DNA of 64,000 nt. Source: Magnetospirillum sp. (lineage in GTDB: Bacteria; Pseudomonadota; Alphaproteobacteria; Rhodospirillales; Magnetospirillaceae). Location: positions 1,054,001 through 1,118,000 of the forward strand of contig JANQAI010000011.1 in the NCBI GenBank assembly GCA_024707145.1, read 5' to 3'. The notes below the pieces were generated by a model. It saw nothing but the letters and a program-made list of their open reading frames with translations, did not search any database and was not told the origin of the DNA. Positions 36,101 through 44,000 of this stretch are shown piece after piece (the first letter of the stretch is position 1; every line of letters begins with the position of its first letter). A program made the translations under genes and the position numbers.

Positions 36101-37046
36101 GGAACATGCCGGCCAGCAACACCTTGAGGCGTGGCGCCAGCGCCCGCACCCGCGACGGCAGCGCCATCAATCCGTCGGCATCGTCGGGGCGTTCGGGCGC
36201 CATCAGCACCTGCAACCCCACATTGGCGAGGCCGATGGAAATGGAGTCCACCGCCTCGTCCGCCCAGCCGGGCTGGAAGGCGGTGTCCACCGAATAGGGT
36301 ACCGCCCAGCCCAAGGCCTCGCCGCGCAAGGGCACCGGCAAGGCCGTGACCAGCGAACCGAAACCGCGCAGTCCGTCGCAGCGGGTCACCACCACCGTCA
36401 CCGGAACCCGCAATCCGGTATGGCGCTGGGTCGCCGCCACCAGTTCGTACAATTGACCGCCCTTGTCGGCCAGGCGGTCGAACGGCAGGGCCTCGGGACC
36501 GTCCAGCATGGCGGCCGGCACCGCCACCACCAGCCCGTCCACCGGCCGATGGATGCGGCACAGCCGCAGCAGCCGCAGCAGCCGGCGCCAGCGGCGCAGG
36601 CCGCCGGGATGGGCCAGCAGGTCGTCGCCCGCATGGAACAGGGCGCCACGCTGGCAGAAGCGCACGGTGCCGGCGCGCGGAATCTGACCGGTGCGCTCGG
36701 AGGCCGCGTCCACCCCCTCGATCAGCGACCACGCCTCGGCCCCCTCGACGCCGGCGACGACGACCCACGGCACGCCGTACGGGGTGCCCATCCCGCCGGT
36801 CATGTCGGCCAAGGCTCCCAGGGTTCGGCGCAACTGGCCGCGCATACGCGCCACGAACCAGCGCTCCTCCGACTCGCCTTCCGGCGGCGGCGCCGTTTCG
36901 GCGGCCTCGGTCTCATCGTCATCGCGGCGGCGGATCAGCCACCACAGCGTGACGGCGACCACCACCACCAGCAGCACCGCCACCACCAGCAGCGCCCAGG
37001 GGAACCACGGCGGCGGCTGGCTGAGCAGGATGGCGAGTCCGTTCAT
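33125..37046 (-). CDS. tssM: type VI secretion membrane complex subunit TssM (IcmF), split by a frameshift
   Basis: TssM spans the inner membrane and periplasm, linking TssL to TssJ. Two abutting frames of 620 and 678 residues carry its cytoplasmic half and its periplasmic half. The break is at 35202-35206 (plus-strand AGCCT): with AGCT the text reads RIAQLSRDGGDEKNPEA and gives one 1306-residue protein of normal size. Membrane segments: about 18-40 and about 385-405. Where other TssM proteins have a Walker A motif, this one has VPWVVVAGVEGAEAWSLIEG without GKT/S, so nucleotide binding is unlikely. It follows tssL by 10 bases. Confidence 0.92.
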
Positions 37047-37056
37047 GGCGCCCCGC

Positions 37057-37842
37057 TCAGAACCGCCCGCCCAAAAGGCGGATGTCGGCGGCCAGGGCGA
37101 GTACCGGATTGATGGCTTCGCCCCAGATCCAGTCGGCCAGCGCCAGGGTCGCCAGGGCGGAAACCGCCATGGCCACCAGCCAGGGCGTCAGCCGGGCGAC
37201 ACGATGCAGCGAGCCGCCGGACAGAACCGGGCCCAGGGCGTCGGGCATGGCACCCCGCCAGTCGATGCCGCCGGCGGGCTGGCGATAGAGGATTTCATAG
37301 AGCTGGCGGCGCAGCTCATCGATGGCGCCGTGATCGTCCAACCCGCGCCAGCGGCCGCGAAAACCCAGCGAAAGGGCCAACAGGATGGCGGCAGCCAGGT
37401 CCGGGCGCCCCACCACGCTGCCATCGACGATGCCATGGGCGATGGCGAACACCTCCTCGCCCGACACCCGGCTGTGGTAGAGCGACATTTCCAACAACGT
37501 GCCCATCCACTGGTCGCGGCCGGGCCAATCCACCTCGTGCAGCAGCGCCTCGTCGGCCAGGGCCGCCATGACATAGCCGATGTCGGGCAGGCCGTCGGCG
37601 CCGGGAACGGGCGTTCCCTGCGGGCAGATGGCGACGCGCAGGCGCAGGAACAGGTCGACCACCCCCATCTGCTCGGGACGGACGCGGGCGGCCACGTCGA
37701 TGCCGCCCTCGCCCTCCCCGACCGTTTCGGCGTGGACCAGCGTGGCGGCCGCCAGCCGTTTGACCTCCACCAGTTCGGCGTGGAAGGCCAGGAACCGCTG
37801 CATGGCGGCCCGGGCCGGCCGACTGAGCGTCAAAGTCCCCAT
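37057..37842 (-). CDS. tssL: type VI secretion protein TssL (DotU family)
   Basis: A 261-residue DotU-type protein: a cytoplasmic helical domain (DIGYVMAALADEALLHEVDW, LLEMSLYHSRVSGEEVF, DLAAAILLALSLGFRGR) and one C-terminal membrane segment (TPWLVAMAVSALATLALADW). There is no OmpA-like peptidoglycan-binding extension, so that anchor must come from elsewhere, possibly the SPOR protein of this operon. I place the start at ATG 37842 because it overlaps the tssK stop; the longer open frame upstream is shadow. Confidence 0.92.
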   Translation of the reverse strand: MGTLTLSRPARAAMQRFLAFHAELVEVKRLAAATLVHAETVGEGEGGIDVAARVRPEQMGVVDLFLRLRVAICPQGTPVPGADGLPDIGYVMAALADEALLHEVDWPGRDQWMGTLLEMSLYHSRVSGEEVFAIAHGIVDGSVVGRPDLAAAILLALSLGFRGRWRGLDDHGAIDELRRQLYEILYRQPAGGIDWRGAMPDALGPVLSGGSLHRVARLTPWLVAMAVSALATLALADWIWGEAINPVLALAADIRLLGGRF

Positions 37843-39209
37843 CAGCGCCGCCCGGCCGCCGGCAGCGGCTCGGCGGCATACGCGGCAAACACCTGCAACT
37901 GGGCGGGCACCACGCCGCCGACGCCGCTGTCCACCACTTCCAAGGGCTGGCCGGGCTGGACGAACTCGGTATCGGCGGCGACGCGGAACAGCACCATGGT
38001 GGCCGGCGGCACCAGACCCAGTTCCTCCACCAGGTCGACGCGCTCGCGGGCGGCGCCGCGGATGCGCCGCTCGCCGATCACCCGCAGCATGGACTTGGAG
38101 CCGATCAGCGCCTTGGACAACCATTCCACCGTGTCCGAGGGCGTGGCGCCGGGGGCGATGGAGGCCCCCACCACCAGGGTGTCCCCGGTCAGCATGGCGG
38201 CGGTGAGATCGAGGCCGAAGCGGTCGGGTGCCAGGCGGGTGAAACGGATGGAGCGGTAGGTCTCGCGCACCCGGTCGATCATGCGCAGCAGGAATTCGCT
38301 CACCTCCTGGAAGGCGGGCAGCGGGTCGGCATGGTGATAGCGCGGCGGCGCCGGCGGCACCGGCTGGCCGCCCATCCACGCCAGATTGCCCATCAGGTCG
38401 CAGAGCGACAGATAGACATGGAAGGGATGGACGTCTTCGGCCTCCACCAGCGCCTCCAGCCGGGGCAGCGGCTCGACCATGGAACGCAAGGTCTCCAGCA
38501 GGGTGCCGCCGGGCAATGCCTCGGCGGCCGGCGCGCGCAGCCTTTCGGCCATGGCCGCCGCCTTGTCGCGCAGCCGGCTGGCCACCTGCCGGGACAAATC
38601 GGCCAACTCGCTGCCGGCGGGAATGGTGGTGCGCGGCGGCGCGAACGGCTCCAGGGCGAAGGCGTCGTCCTTGAACGCCACGCGGGCGATGGGCAGCGAC
38701 ACGAACTTGGTGGACGGCGGCAGCAGCGGCGACGGTGTCAAGGCCAGCGACAGCACCGGGCGCAGGCGCGAGACGAGAACGTCACCGTCACCGGTATTGG
38801 CGTCGGCCACCGGCCGTCCTTCCACCGAGCGCAGGCGCTTCAGCGCGCCCGGCTCGGGCAGCGGTGCCTCCACCGGCACCATCAGGTGCACGGCCATGGG
38901 GGCGTCCGCCAGTTCGGCCTTGGTCTTGGTGAGATCCAGGCTCCAGCGGCGCCTCGCCCTCGCGCGGGTGCAGCACCGCCAGGCCGTCGGGCAGGATGGC
39001 CTCCAGTTCCTGCACCCGCAGCCGGCCGGCGGCCAGCAGGGCGCGGTCCAGGGCCAGACGCCGCACCCCCAGGGAAACAGGCCGGTAGCACCGGCCATAT
39101 AGCCGAGCAGCGCCTCGGCCCGCGCCGACGCCTGCTGGAGGTGCTGGGGCGCCAGCAGCATGCCCTCGGACCACAGCACTGCCTCGGGAATGTCGTTCAG
39201 TTCCACCAT
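37842..39209 (-). CDS. tssK: type VI secretion baseplate subunit TssK, two compensating frameshifts as read
   Basis: TssK links baseplate and membrane complex. It begins VELNDIPEAVLWSEGMLLAPQHLQQ, a diagnostic start. The segment 38940-39070 is read in the wrong frame: a G5 run (plus-strand C5 at 39066-39070) should be G6, and AGGCT at 38938-38942 should be AGCT. Correcting both gives GLFPWGVRRLALDRALLAAG and EAPLELDLTKTKAEL and keeps 455 residues. The C-terminal half (FHVYLSLCDLMGNLAW, YRSIRFTRLAPDRFGLDL) is intact. Because the two errors cancel, the frame looks whole but encodes about 44 wrong residues. Confidence 0.92.
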   Translation of the reverse strand: MVELNDIPEAVLWSEGMLLAPQHLQQASARAEALLGYMAGATGLFPWGCGVWPWTAPCWPPAGCGCRNWRPSCPTAWRCCTRARARRRWSLDLTKTKAELADAPMAVHLMVPVEAPLPEPGALKRLRSVEGRPVADANTGDGDVLVSRLRPVLSLALTPSPLLPPSTKFVSLPIARVAFKDDAFALEPFAPPRTTIPAGSELADLSRQVASRLRDKAAAMAERLRAPAAEALPGGTLLETLRSMVEPLPRLEALVEAEDVHPFHVYLSLCDLMGNLAWMGGQPVPPAPPRYHHADPLPAFQEVSEFLLRMIDRVRETYRSIRFTRLAPDRFGLDLTAAMLTGDTLVVGASIAPGATPSDTVEWLSKALIGSKSMLRVIGERRIRGAARERVDLVEELGLVPPATMVLFRVAADTEFVQPGQPLEVVDSGVGGVVPAQLQVFAAYAAEPLPAAGRR

Positions 39210-39213
39210 GGCA

Positions 39214-39666
39214 TCACCTGCCTTCCCCGGCCGGACCCTGGATGACGAAATCCGTCGCCTGCAGCACCACGCGTAACTGGCGCTCCTCCAGCCCCAGCCG
39301 CAGCCGATGATCGCCGGGCGAGGCATAGCCGGCGAACAGATAGCCGTCGGTGACGCCACCGCGCTCGGGCCGGCCGACGGTGGTCTGGCCCGGCACCAGT
39401 TCCCACGACAGCACCGCCAGGGAGTCCGGATAGTCACGCTGGAACTGGGCCCGGCGGCGGAACCATTCCGACGCCGGCAACTTGGCCAGCTGGTCGGCGA
39501 TCCCCGGACCGACCACCAGCGCCACGTCCACCGCAACGGCGGCATTGCCGTTGGCGTCGGGCTGGGCCTCGATCACCACCTCTTCCAATTCCAGGCCGCG
39601 CTGCCACGACAGGCCGCAGCCGGTCAGCACCACCAGCGCCACCGCGGCGCAAAGCAACCGTTTCAT
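39214..39666 (-). CDS. tssJ: type VI secretion outer-membrane lipoprotein, TssJ-like
   Basis: A 150-residue lipoprotein starting at ATG 39666 with signal MKRLLCAAVALVVLTGCG (lipobox LTGC). A beta-rich body follows (VAVDVALVVGPGIADQLAKL, SWELVPGQTTV, LRVVLQATDFVIQ). Position immediately before tssK, size and lipobox fit TssJ, which anchors TssM to the outer membrane. Sequence similarity to classical TssJ is weak by eye, so the name is partly by position. Its start overlaps the SPOR gene by four bases. Confidence 0.75.
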   Translation of the reverse strand: MKRLLCAAVALVVLTGCGLSWQRGLELEEVVIEAQPDANGNAAVAVDVALVVGPGIADQLAKLPASEWFRRRAQFQRDYPDSLAVLSWELVPGQTTVGRPERGGVTDGYLFAGYASPGDHRLRLGLEERQLRVVLQATDFVIQGPAGEGR

Positions 39667-40232
39667 CCCCGGCTCCACGTCTGGAAGGCGACGGCCCGAT
39701 CCAGCACCGCCGGGTGGGCGCCATCGAACCAACGCGCCGCCTGGGCGGCCGACAGCCGGTCGCCGTAGCGGCCGGCCTGCACGCTGTACCAGGCCCGCCC
39801 ACGCACATCGACCAGCAGGCGGGTGACGGCCTCGAAGCCCAAGGCCTCTGCATTGCCGCGCGCGGCCTCGGCCTGTTCGGGCAACAGGAAAGTGCCCAGC
39901 TGGACGGTGAAAACCGCGCCGAATTCCGAAGGTCCGCCCTCGTCCTCATCCGGCGCGGCGGGCGGAAAGATTTCGGGGGCCAGCAAGGCCGCCTCGGCGG
40001 CGCCGATGCGTTCGGCCGGCGCCAAGGCCAGCCGCAGGCGGCCGGGCTCGTCCGCCGCCACCGTCTCGAACGGCAGGTGGGCGCCCTGGCGCCCGCTATG
40101 GCGCCCGTCCGCCAACTGCTCGCCGGCCAGCAGCCAAGCCGTCACCATGGCCCCGGCCAGGAACGACAGCAGGGCGGTGGCCCCCAGGCTGGCCAGCACG
40201 GGCCAAATGGGGCGGGAACTCGTCGTCGCCAT
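39663..40232 (-). CDS. SPOR-domain membrane protein in the T6SS operon
   Basis: A 189-residue protein with one N-terminal membrane segment (PVLASLGATALLSFLAGAMV), a periplasmic linker, and a C-terminal SPOR domain (FTVQLGTFLLPEQAEAARGN, then WYSVQAGRYGDRLSAAQAAR). SPOR domains bind glycan strands stripped of stem peptides. It is coupled to tssJ by an ATGA-type overlap. Since TssL here lacks a peptidoglycan-binding domain, this protein may anchor the membrane complex in the wall; that is inference. It is not a core Tss subunit. Confidence 0.75.
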   Translation of the reverse strand: MATTSSRPIWPVLASLGATALLSFLAGAMVTAWLLAGEQLADGRHSGRQGAHLPFETVAADEPGRLRLALAPAERIGAAEAALLAPEIFPPAAPDEDEGGPSEFGAVFTVQLGTFLLPEQAEAARGNAEALGFEAVTRLLVDVRGRAWYSVQAGRYGDRLSAAQAARWFDGAHPAVLDRAVAFQTWSRG

Positions 40233-40260
40233 GGTCTTGTGTCCCCCTTCGAGGCGGCCG

Positions 40261-40650
40261 TCACGCCACCTGCACGGTGGCTTGCCCCGGCGCGGTCACC
40301 TGGATCACCCCACCCCAGTTGCACATCAGTTTCGAGGTATTGTTCAGTGCCGGCATGTTGGCGATCAGCACGGTCGGCGAACCGGGGGCCCAGGGCGCCG
40401 CCGTCACCGGTATGCAGGGCATGGGTGTCAGCACCCCCATGGCCGCCGCCGTCGCCGCCGCCACCATGGGATTGGCCGGGCTGGTGCACATGGCGAAAGG
40501 CAGGATGTTCAGCATGGGCACGTTGTCCATGATGTTGGCGGCCACCGGCCCGCCAGCGAAGGTACGGTTGGCGGGCAGCACCGTCAGGGCGGAGGGTGCC
40601 GTGCCGAAACTGCAGAGCAGAGAGGCCCCCATGCACACCTGCAACGCCAT
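40261..40650 (-). CDS. DUF4280 PAAR-like protein, first gene of the T6SS operon
   Basis: A 129-residue DUF4280 protein: ALQVCMGASLLCSFG, FAMCTSPANPMVAA, TPMPCIPVTAAPW and SKLMCNWGGVIQV carry the regular Cys/Pro spacing of PAAR-like tip proteins. It could cap VgrG and carry cargo. A strong AAAAGGGGAG site precedes ATG 40650. It lies about 18 kb upstream of vgrG in the same transcript direction, so tip and spike genes bracket the machinery. Confidence 0.85.
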   Translation of the reverse strand: MALQVCMGASLLCSFGTAPSALTVLPANRTFAGGPVAANIMDNVPMLNILPFAMCTSPANPMVAAATAAAMGVLTPMPCIPVTAAPWAPGSPTVLIANMPALNNTSKLMCNWGGVIQVTAPGQATVQVA

Positions 40651-41023
40651 CCCCAGCTCCCCTTTTAGGCGTCGAAACGGCCAATCCCGAAAACCTTAGC
40701 GGTTGTTCGACAGCTTCGCAATGCATAAGGGAATGAGCACGACGTGATGAACGACTTATAGGGGAAAATTTAAAAATGCTTCCCGCAACCACCCTTGTAA
40801 GCGCCGCATCACGGATACCCGCGAGCGAAATCCGCGCCGCCGCGTCGGATCGGGAATGCATGCGAAGAAACCCGAGAACCCAAGAATTTGCGCCACTTGG
40901 GAAGAATCACCACGACGTAAGGTATTCACCTGTTCGCCAAAAGGAGAAGGCTTTGCTATCCTAGTGAATCATTCGGGCATCATTTTTGGGGCACGCCCGG
41001 GGGGACTCAAGGAGCCGGGGAAG
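40651..41023. other. divergent regulatory gap between the T6SS operon and the FecR/RTX gene
   Basis: 373 bases without a convincing gene. It should hold the T6SS promoter (reading left) and the promoter of the giant gene (reading right). A locally AT-rich block, including ACTTATAGGGGAAAATTTAA near 40752-40771, is the best place for promoter elements. I see no clear -24/-12 pair or dyad. The open frame from 40856 that joins the giant gene looks non-coding. Confidence 0.4.
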
Positions 41024-44000
41024 ATGGCTGGGGCAGCTATGGTGGTGGTGGGCAAGGTGGACAAGGCCACCGGCACGGTCGAGGTCCTGCACCCCGACGG
41101 CACCCGTTCAACCCTCAACGTAGGCGACGTCATCTACAAGGGCGACGTGGTGAGCACCAAGGGCGATGGCGCCGTGGGCATCACCTTCGCCGATTCCAGC
41201 ACCTTCTCGCTGGGCAAGTCGGGCCGCATGGTCATCGACGAGATGGTGTTCGACCCCGCCGCCCAAACCGGCCAGTCCGCCCTGTCGGTGGTCAAGGGCA
41301 CCTTCTCGTTCGTGTCCGGCCAGATCGCCAAGTCGGCCCCCGACGCCGCCACCATCAAGACCCCGGTGATGACCATCGGCATCCGCGGCACCTCCGTGGC
41401 CGGCACGGCCGACGACGAGGGCGCGGCCAACAGCGTGGTCCTGCTGCACGACCCCGACGGCACCGTAGGCCAGGTCATCGTCACCAATGCCGGCGGTTCG
41501 GTGGTGCTGAACCAAGCCAACTTCATGGTCTTCGTCAACAGCTTCATCCAACCGCCGCCACCACCGATCTTCACCCCGGCCGCGCAGATCTACACCCTCT
41601 ATCAGCAGGTTCTGCAGAACCAGCCGCTGCCCGTTCCGCCCCAGCCGGCGCCGGCACCGCCGCCGCCCGTGCAGCAGCAACCTCCGGTCAACCAAGAACA
41701 TCCGATCGATAACGACCACGGGGGCGGGGACGAACTGCCGCCGCCGCCGCCGCCGCCTCCACCGCCGCCCCCTCCACCGCCGCCGCCGCCTCCACCACCC
41801 CCGCCGCCGCCTCCTCCGCCGCCTCCTCCACCGCCGCCTCCACCGCCTCCTCCACCGCCACCGCCGCCGCCACCGCCGCCACCGCCGCCGCCGCCGCCGA
41901 GCGAGAGCGGCCGCGCCATCGACGGCTACGTCAAAGGCGCGCTGGTGTTCCGCGACATGGACGGCGACAGCGTGCTGGACGCCGGCGAGTATTCCTCGAC
42001 CACCGGCAGCGACGGCTCGTACACCGTCACCGGCTCGGGTGGCATCATCATCGTGCGCGGCGGCACCGACATCACCACCGGCCAGGCCGTCCCGTTCGAC
42101 CTGAAGGCGCCCGCCGGCTCGACGGTGGTGACGCCGCTGACCACCCTGGTAGTGGCGGTTGCGGCCACCGGCGTGGGCAACGCGGCGGCCGAGGCCCAGG
42201 TCAAGGCCATGCTAGGTTTGAGCAGCGTGTCCACCTCGCTGACCAAGCTGGACCCCATCGACAGCATCGGCACCGCCGAGGGCAAGGCGGTGCTGGCCGC
42301 CACCGCCAACACGGTGGCCACCATCAACGCCATCACCAAGGCGTTGAATACGTTCTCAGGCGGGTCGGTCAGCGCCGCAGACGTGCTCACCGTGCTGGTG
42401 TCCAAGGCGGCGTCAGGATCCCCGCTCGACCTCGGCGATTCCACCCAGCTTCTCTCGCTGCTGCAGACGGTGGCCGCCACCAAGAGCGTGAACCTTTCGT
42501 CCATCCCGAACGGCACGCTGGACGCCATCACCTCGGCTCTGGCGGCATCCAACCACTCCGTGGCCCATGCCATCAGCACGGCCACCAGCTTCGCGGACGT
42601 CAGCAGCCAAATCGGCAGCAGCGTCTCGCCCGACGGCCCGCTGACCAATCTGATCGGCAACCTGGGCAGCGGCAGTTGGAACCTGCACGACGGCGACTTG
42701 GTGAACACCCATTTCAACGACATCAAGGCCGCCGGCATCACCGCGCTGCACTTGACGTCGGGCTCGCTGAGCATGTCCGCCTGGCAAGCGGCGGGGATGG
42801 AAATCACCTTGGAGGGGACCGCGACCGCCGAGGTCCGGGATTACGGCGCCGCCTTCAGCCAGTATCTCGCCCAGATGCCCACCGGCCTGAGCGACTATTA
42901 CGTCCTCAGCAACATCACCGTGACGCAAGCCGATGCGCTCGATGCCATCGCCGACCGCCTGCACGTTGAGAACGGGGCCAAGGTGACGCTGGTGATCAGC
43001 GGCGAAGTCTATGGGGAAGCCCTGTGGAGCAAGGTGGACGCCCTCGTGGTCGCCGCCAATACCACGGCGACCATTTCCGTCGACCGCGTGATCCAGTATC
43101 ACGACGCGATCACCCTGGGAACCGGCGCCCACTTGGTGGCGCACCTGTTCTACGGCAACTATGTCGGCCTGGACCTGAGCGCCGCCACCGATCTGGAGGT
43201 GGGGTCGGAAGCTTTCGCCACCATCGACTTTGCCACACTGGAGCATTTCCAAGGCCATATCTCCAAGGACCGGTATGGGGCGCTGACCGTGCAGGTGGAC
43301 ACCGGCGATTACGTCGGCCAGGACTTCGCCGATGCCGACTACCTGAAGTTGGCAGACGGAGCGCGGGTCACCATCGATCTGGCCACGTTGCAGGAATTCG
43401 CCGACAAGGGGATCGTGCGGGGGCAAGAGAGTGAACTGACGGTGGCGTTGGACGGGGATGTCGACGGCATCGACCTGATAGGCGCCGACCATTTCATCGT
43501 CCGCGCCGATGCCGACGCGGTGCTGTCGGGCAGCAATACCGAGATCGCCGATATCCAGGTGAGCACCGGCGCGTCCTTGACCATCAGCGCCCAGCTGACC
43601 ACGTGGCATGGCTACGTCCACAGCGGCTCTTCGCTGGAATTGGTCGGCGGCTCGCTGGTGGCGGCATTCGAGGAGCCCTTCACCATCGAAGGCCAGGCCC
43701 ATATCAGCGGCAATTCAAGCCTGAGCGGCAAATTCAGTGTCGTTGGCGCCGGCGCCCTGGTCGTGGACGCGGGCGCCGTCCTGCGGACGATCAACTATAC
43801 CACCATCGACAACAGCGACCGGGAGGACGTCGATGGCGGCGCCTTCATCAACAACGGCCGACTGGAGATCGGCGGCCAGCACGGCACCGACGCCAACAGC
43901 ATCGGTTCGCTGAGCATCAGGGGAGACTTCTCCCAGGGCCCCAGCGGCGAAATGGTGTTCGAGGTGGCCAGAGTCAGCAATGGGTCCGACCCGCAAACCC

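Noticed and set aside
19925..40650. T6SS locus considered as a decaying pseudogene cluster because of its many frameshifts
   Set aside because: The same error types hit isc genes and nasT at similar density, and every break is repaired by a single base.
41738..41899. Short-period repeat array considered as CRISPR or satellite
   Set aside because: It is a three-base codon repeat within an open frame, with no spacer-repeat structure.
41602..41919. Poly-glycine open frame opposite the giant gene
   Set aside because: It is the complement of the polyproline codons; no ribosome site and no family.
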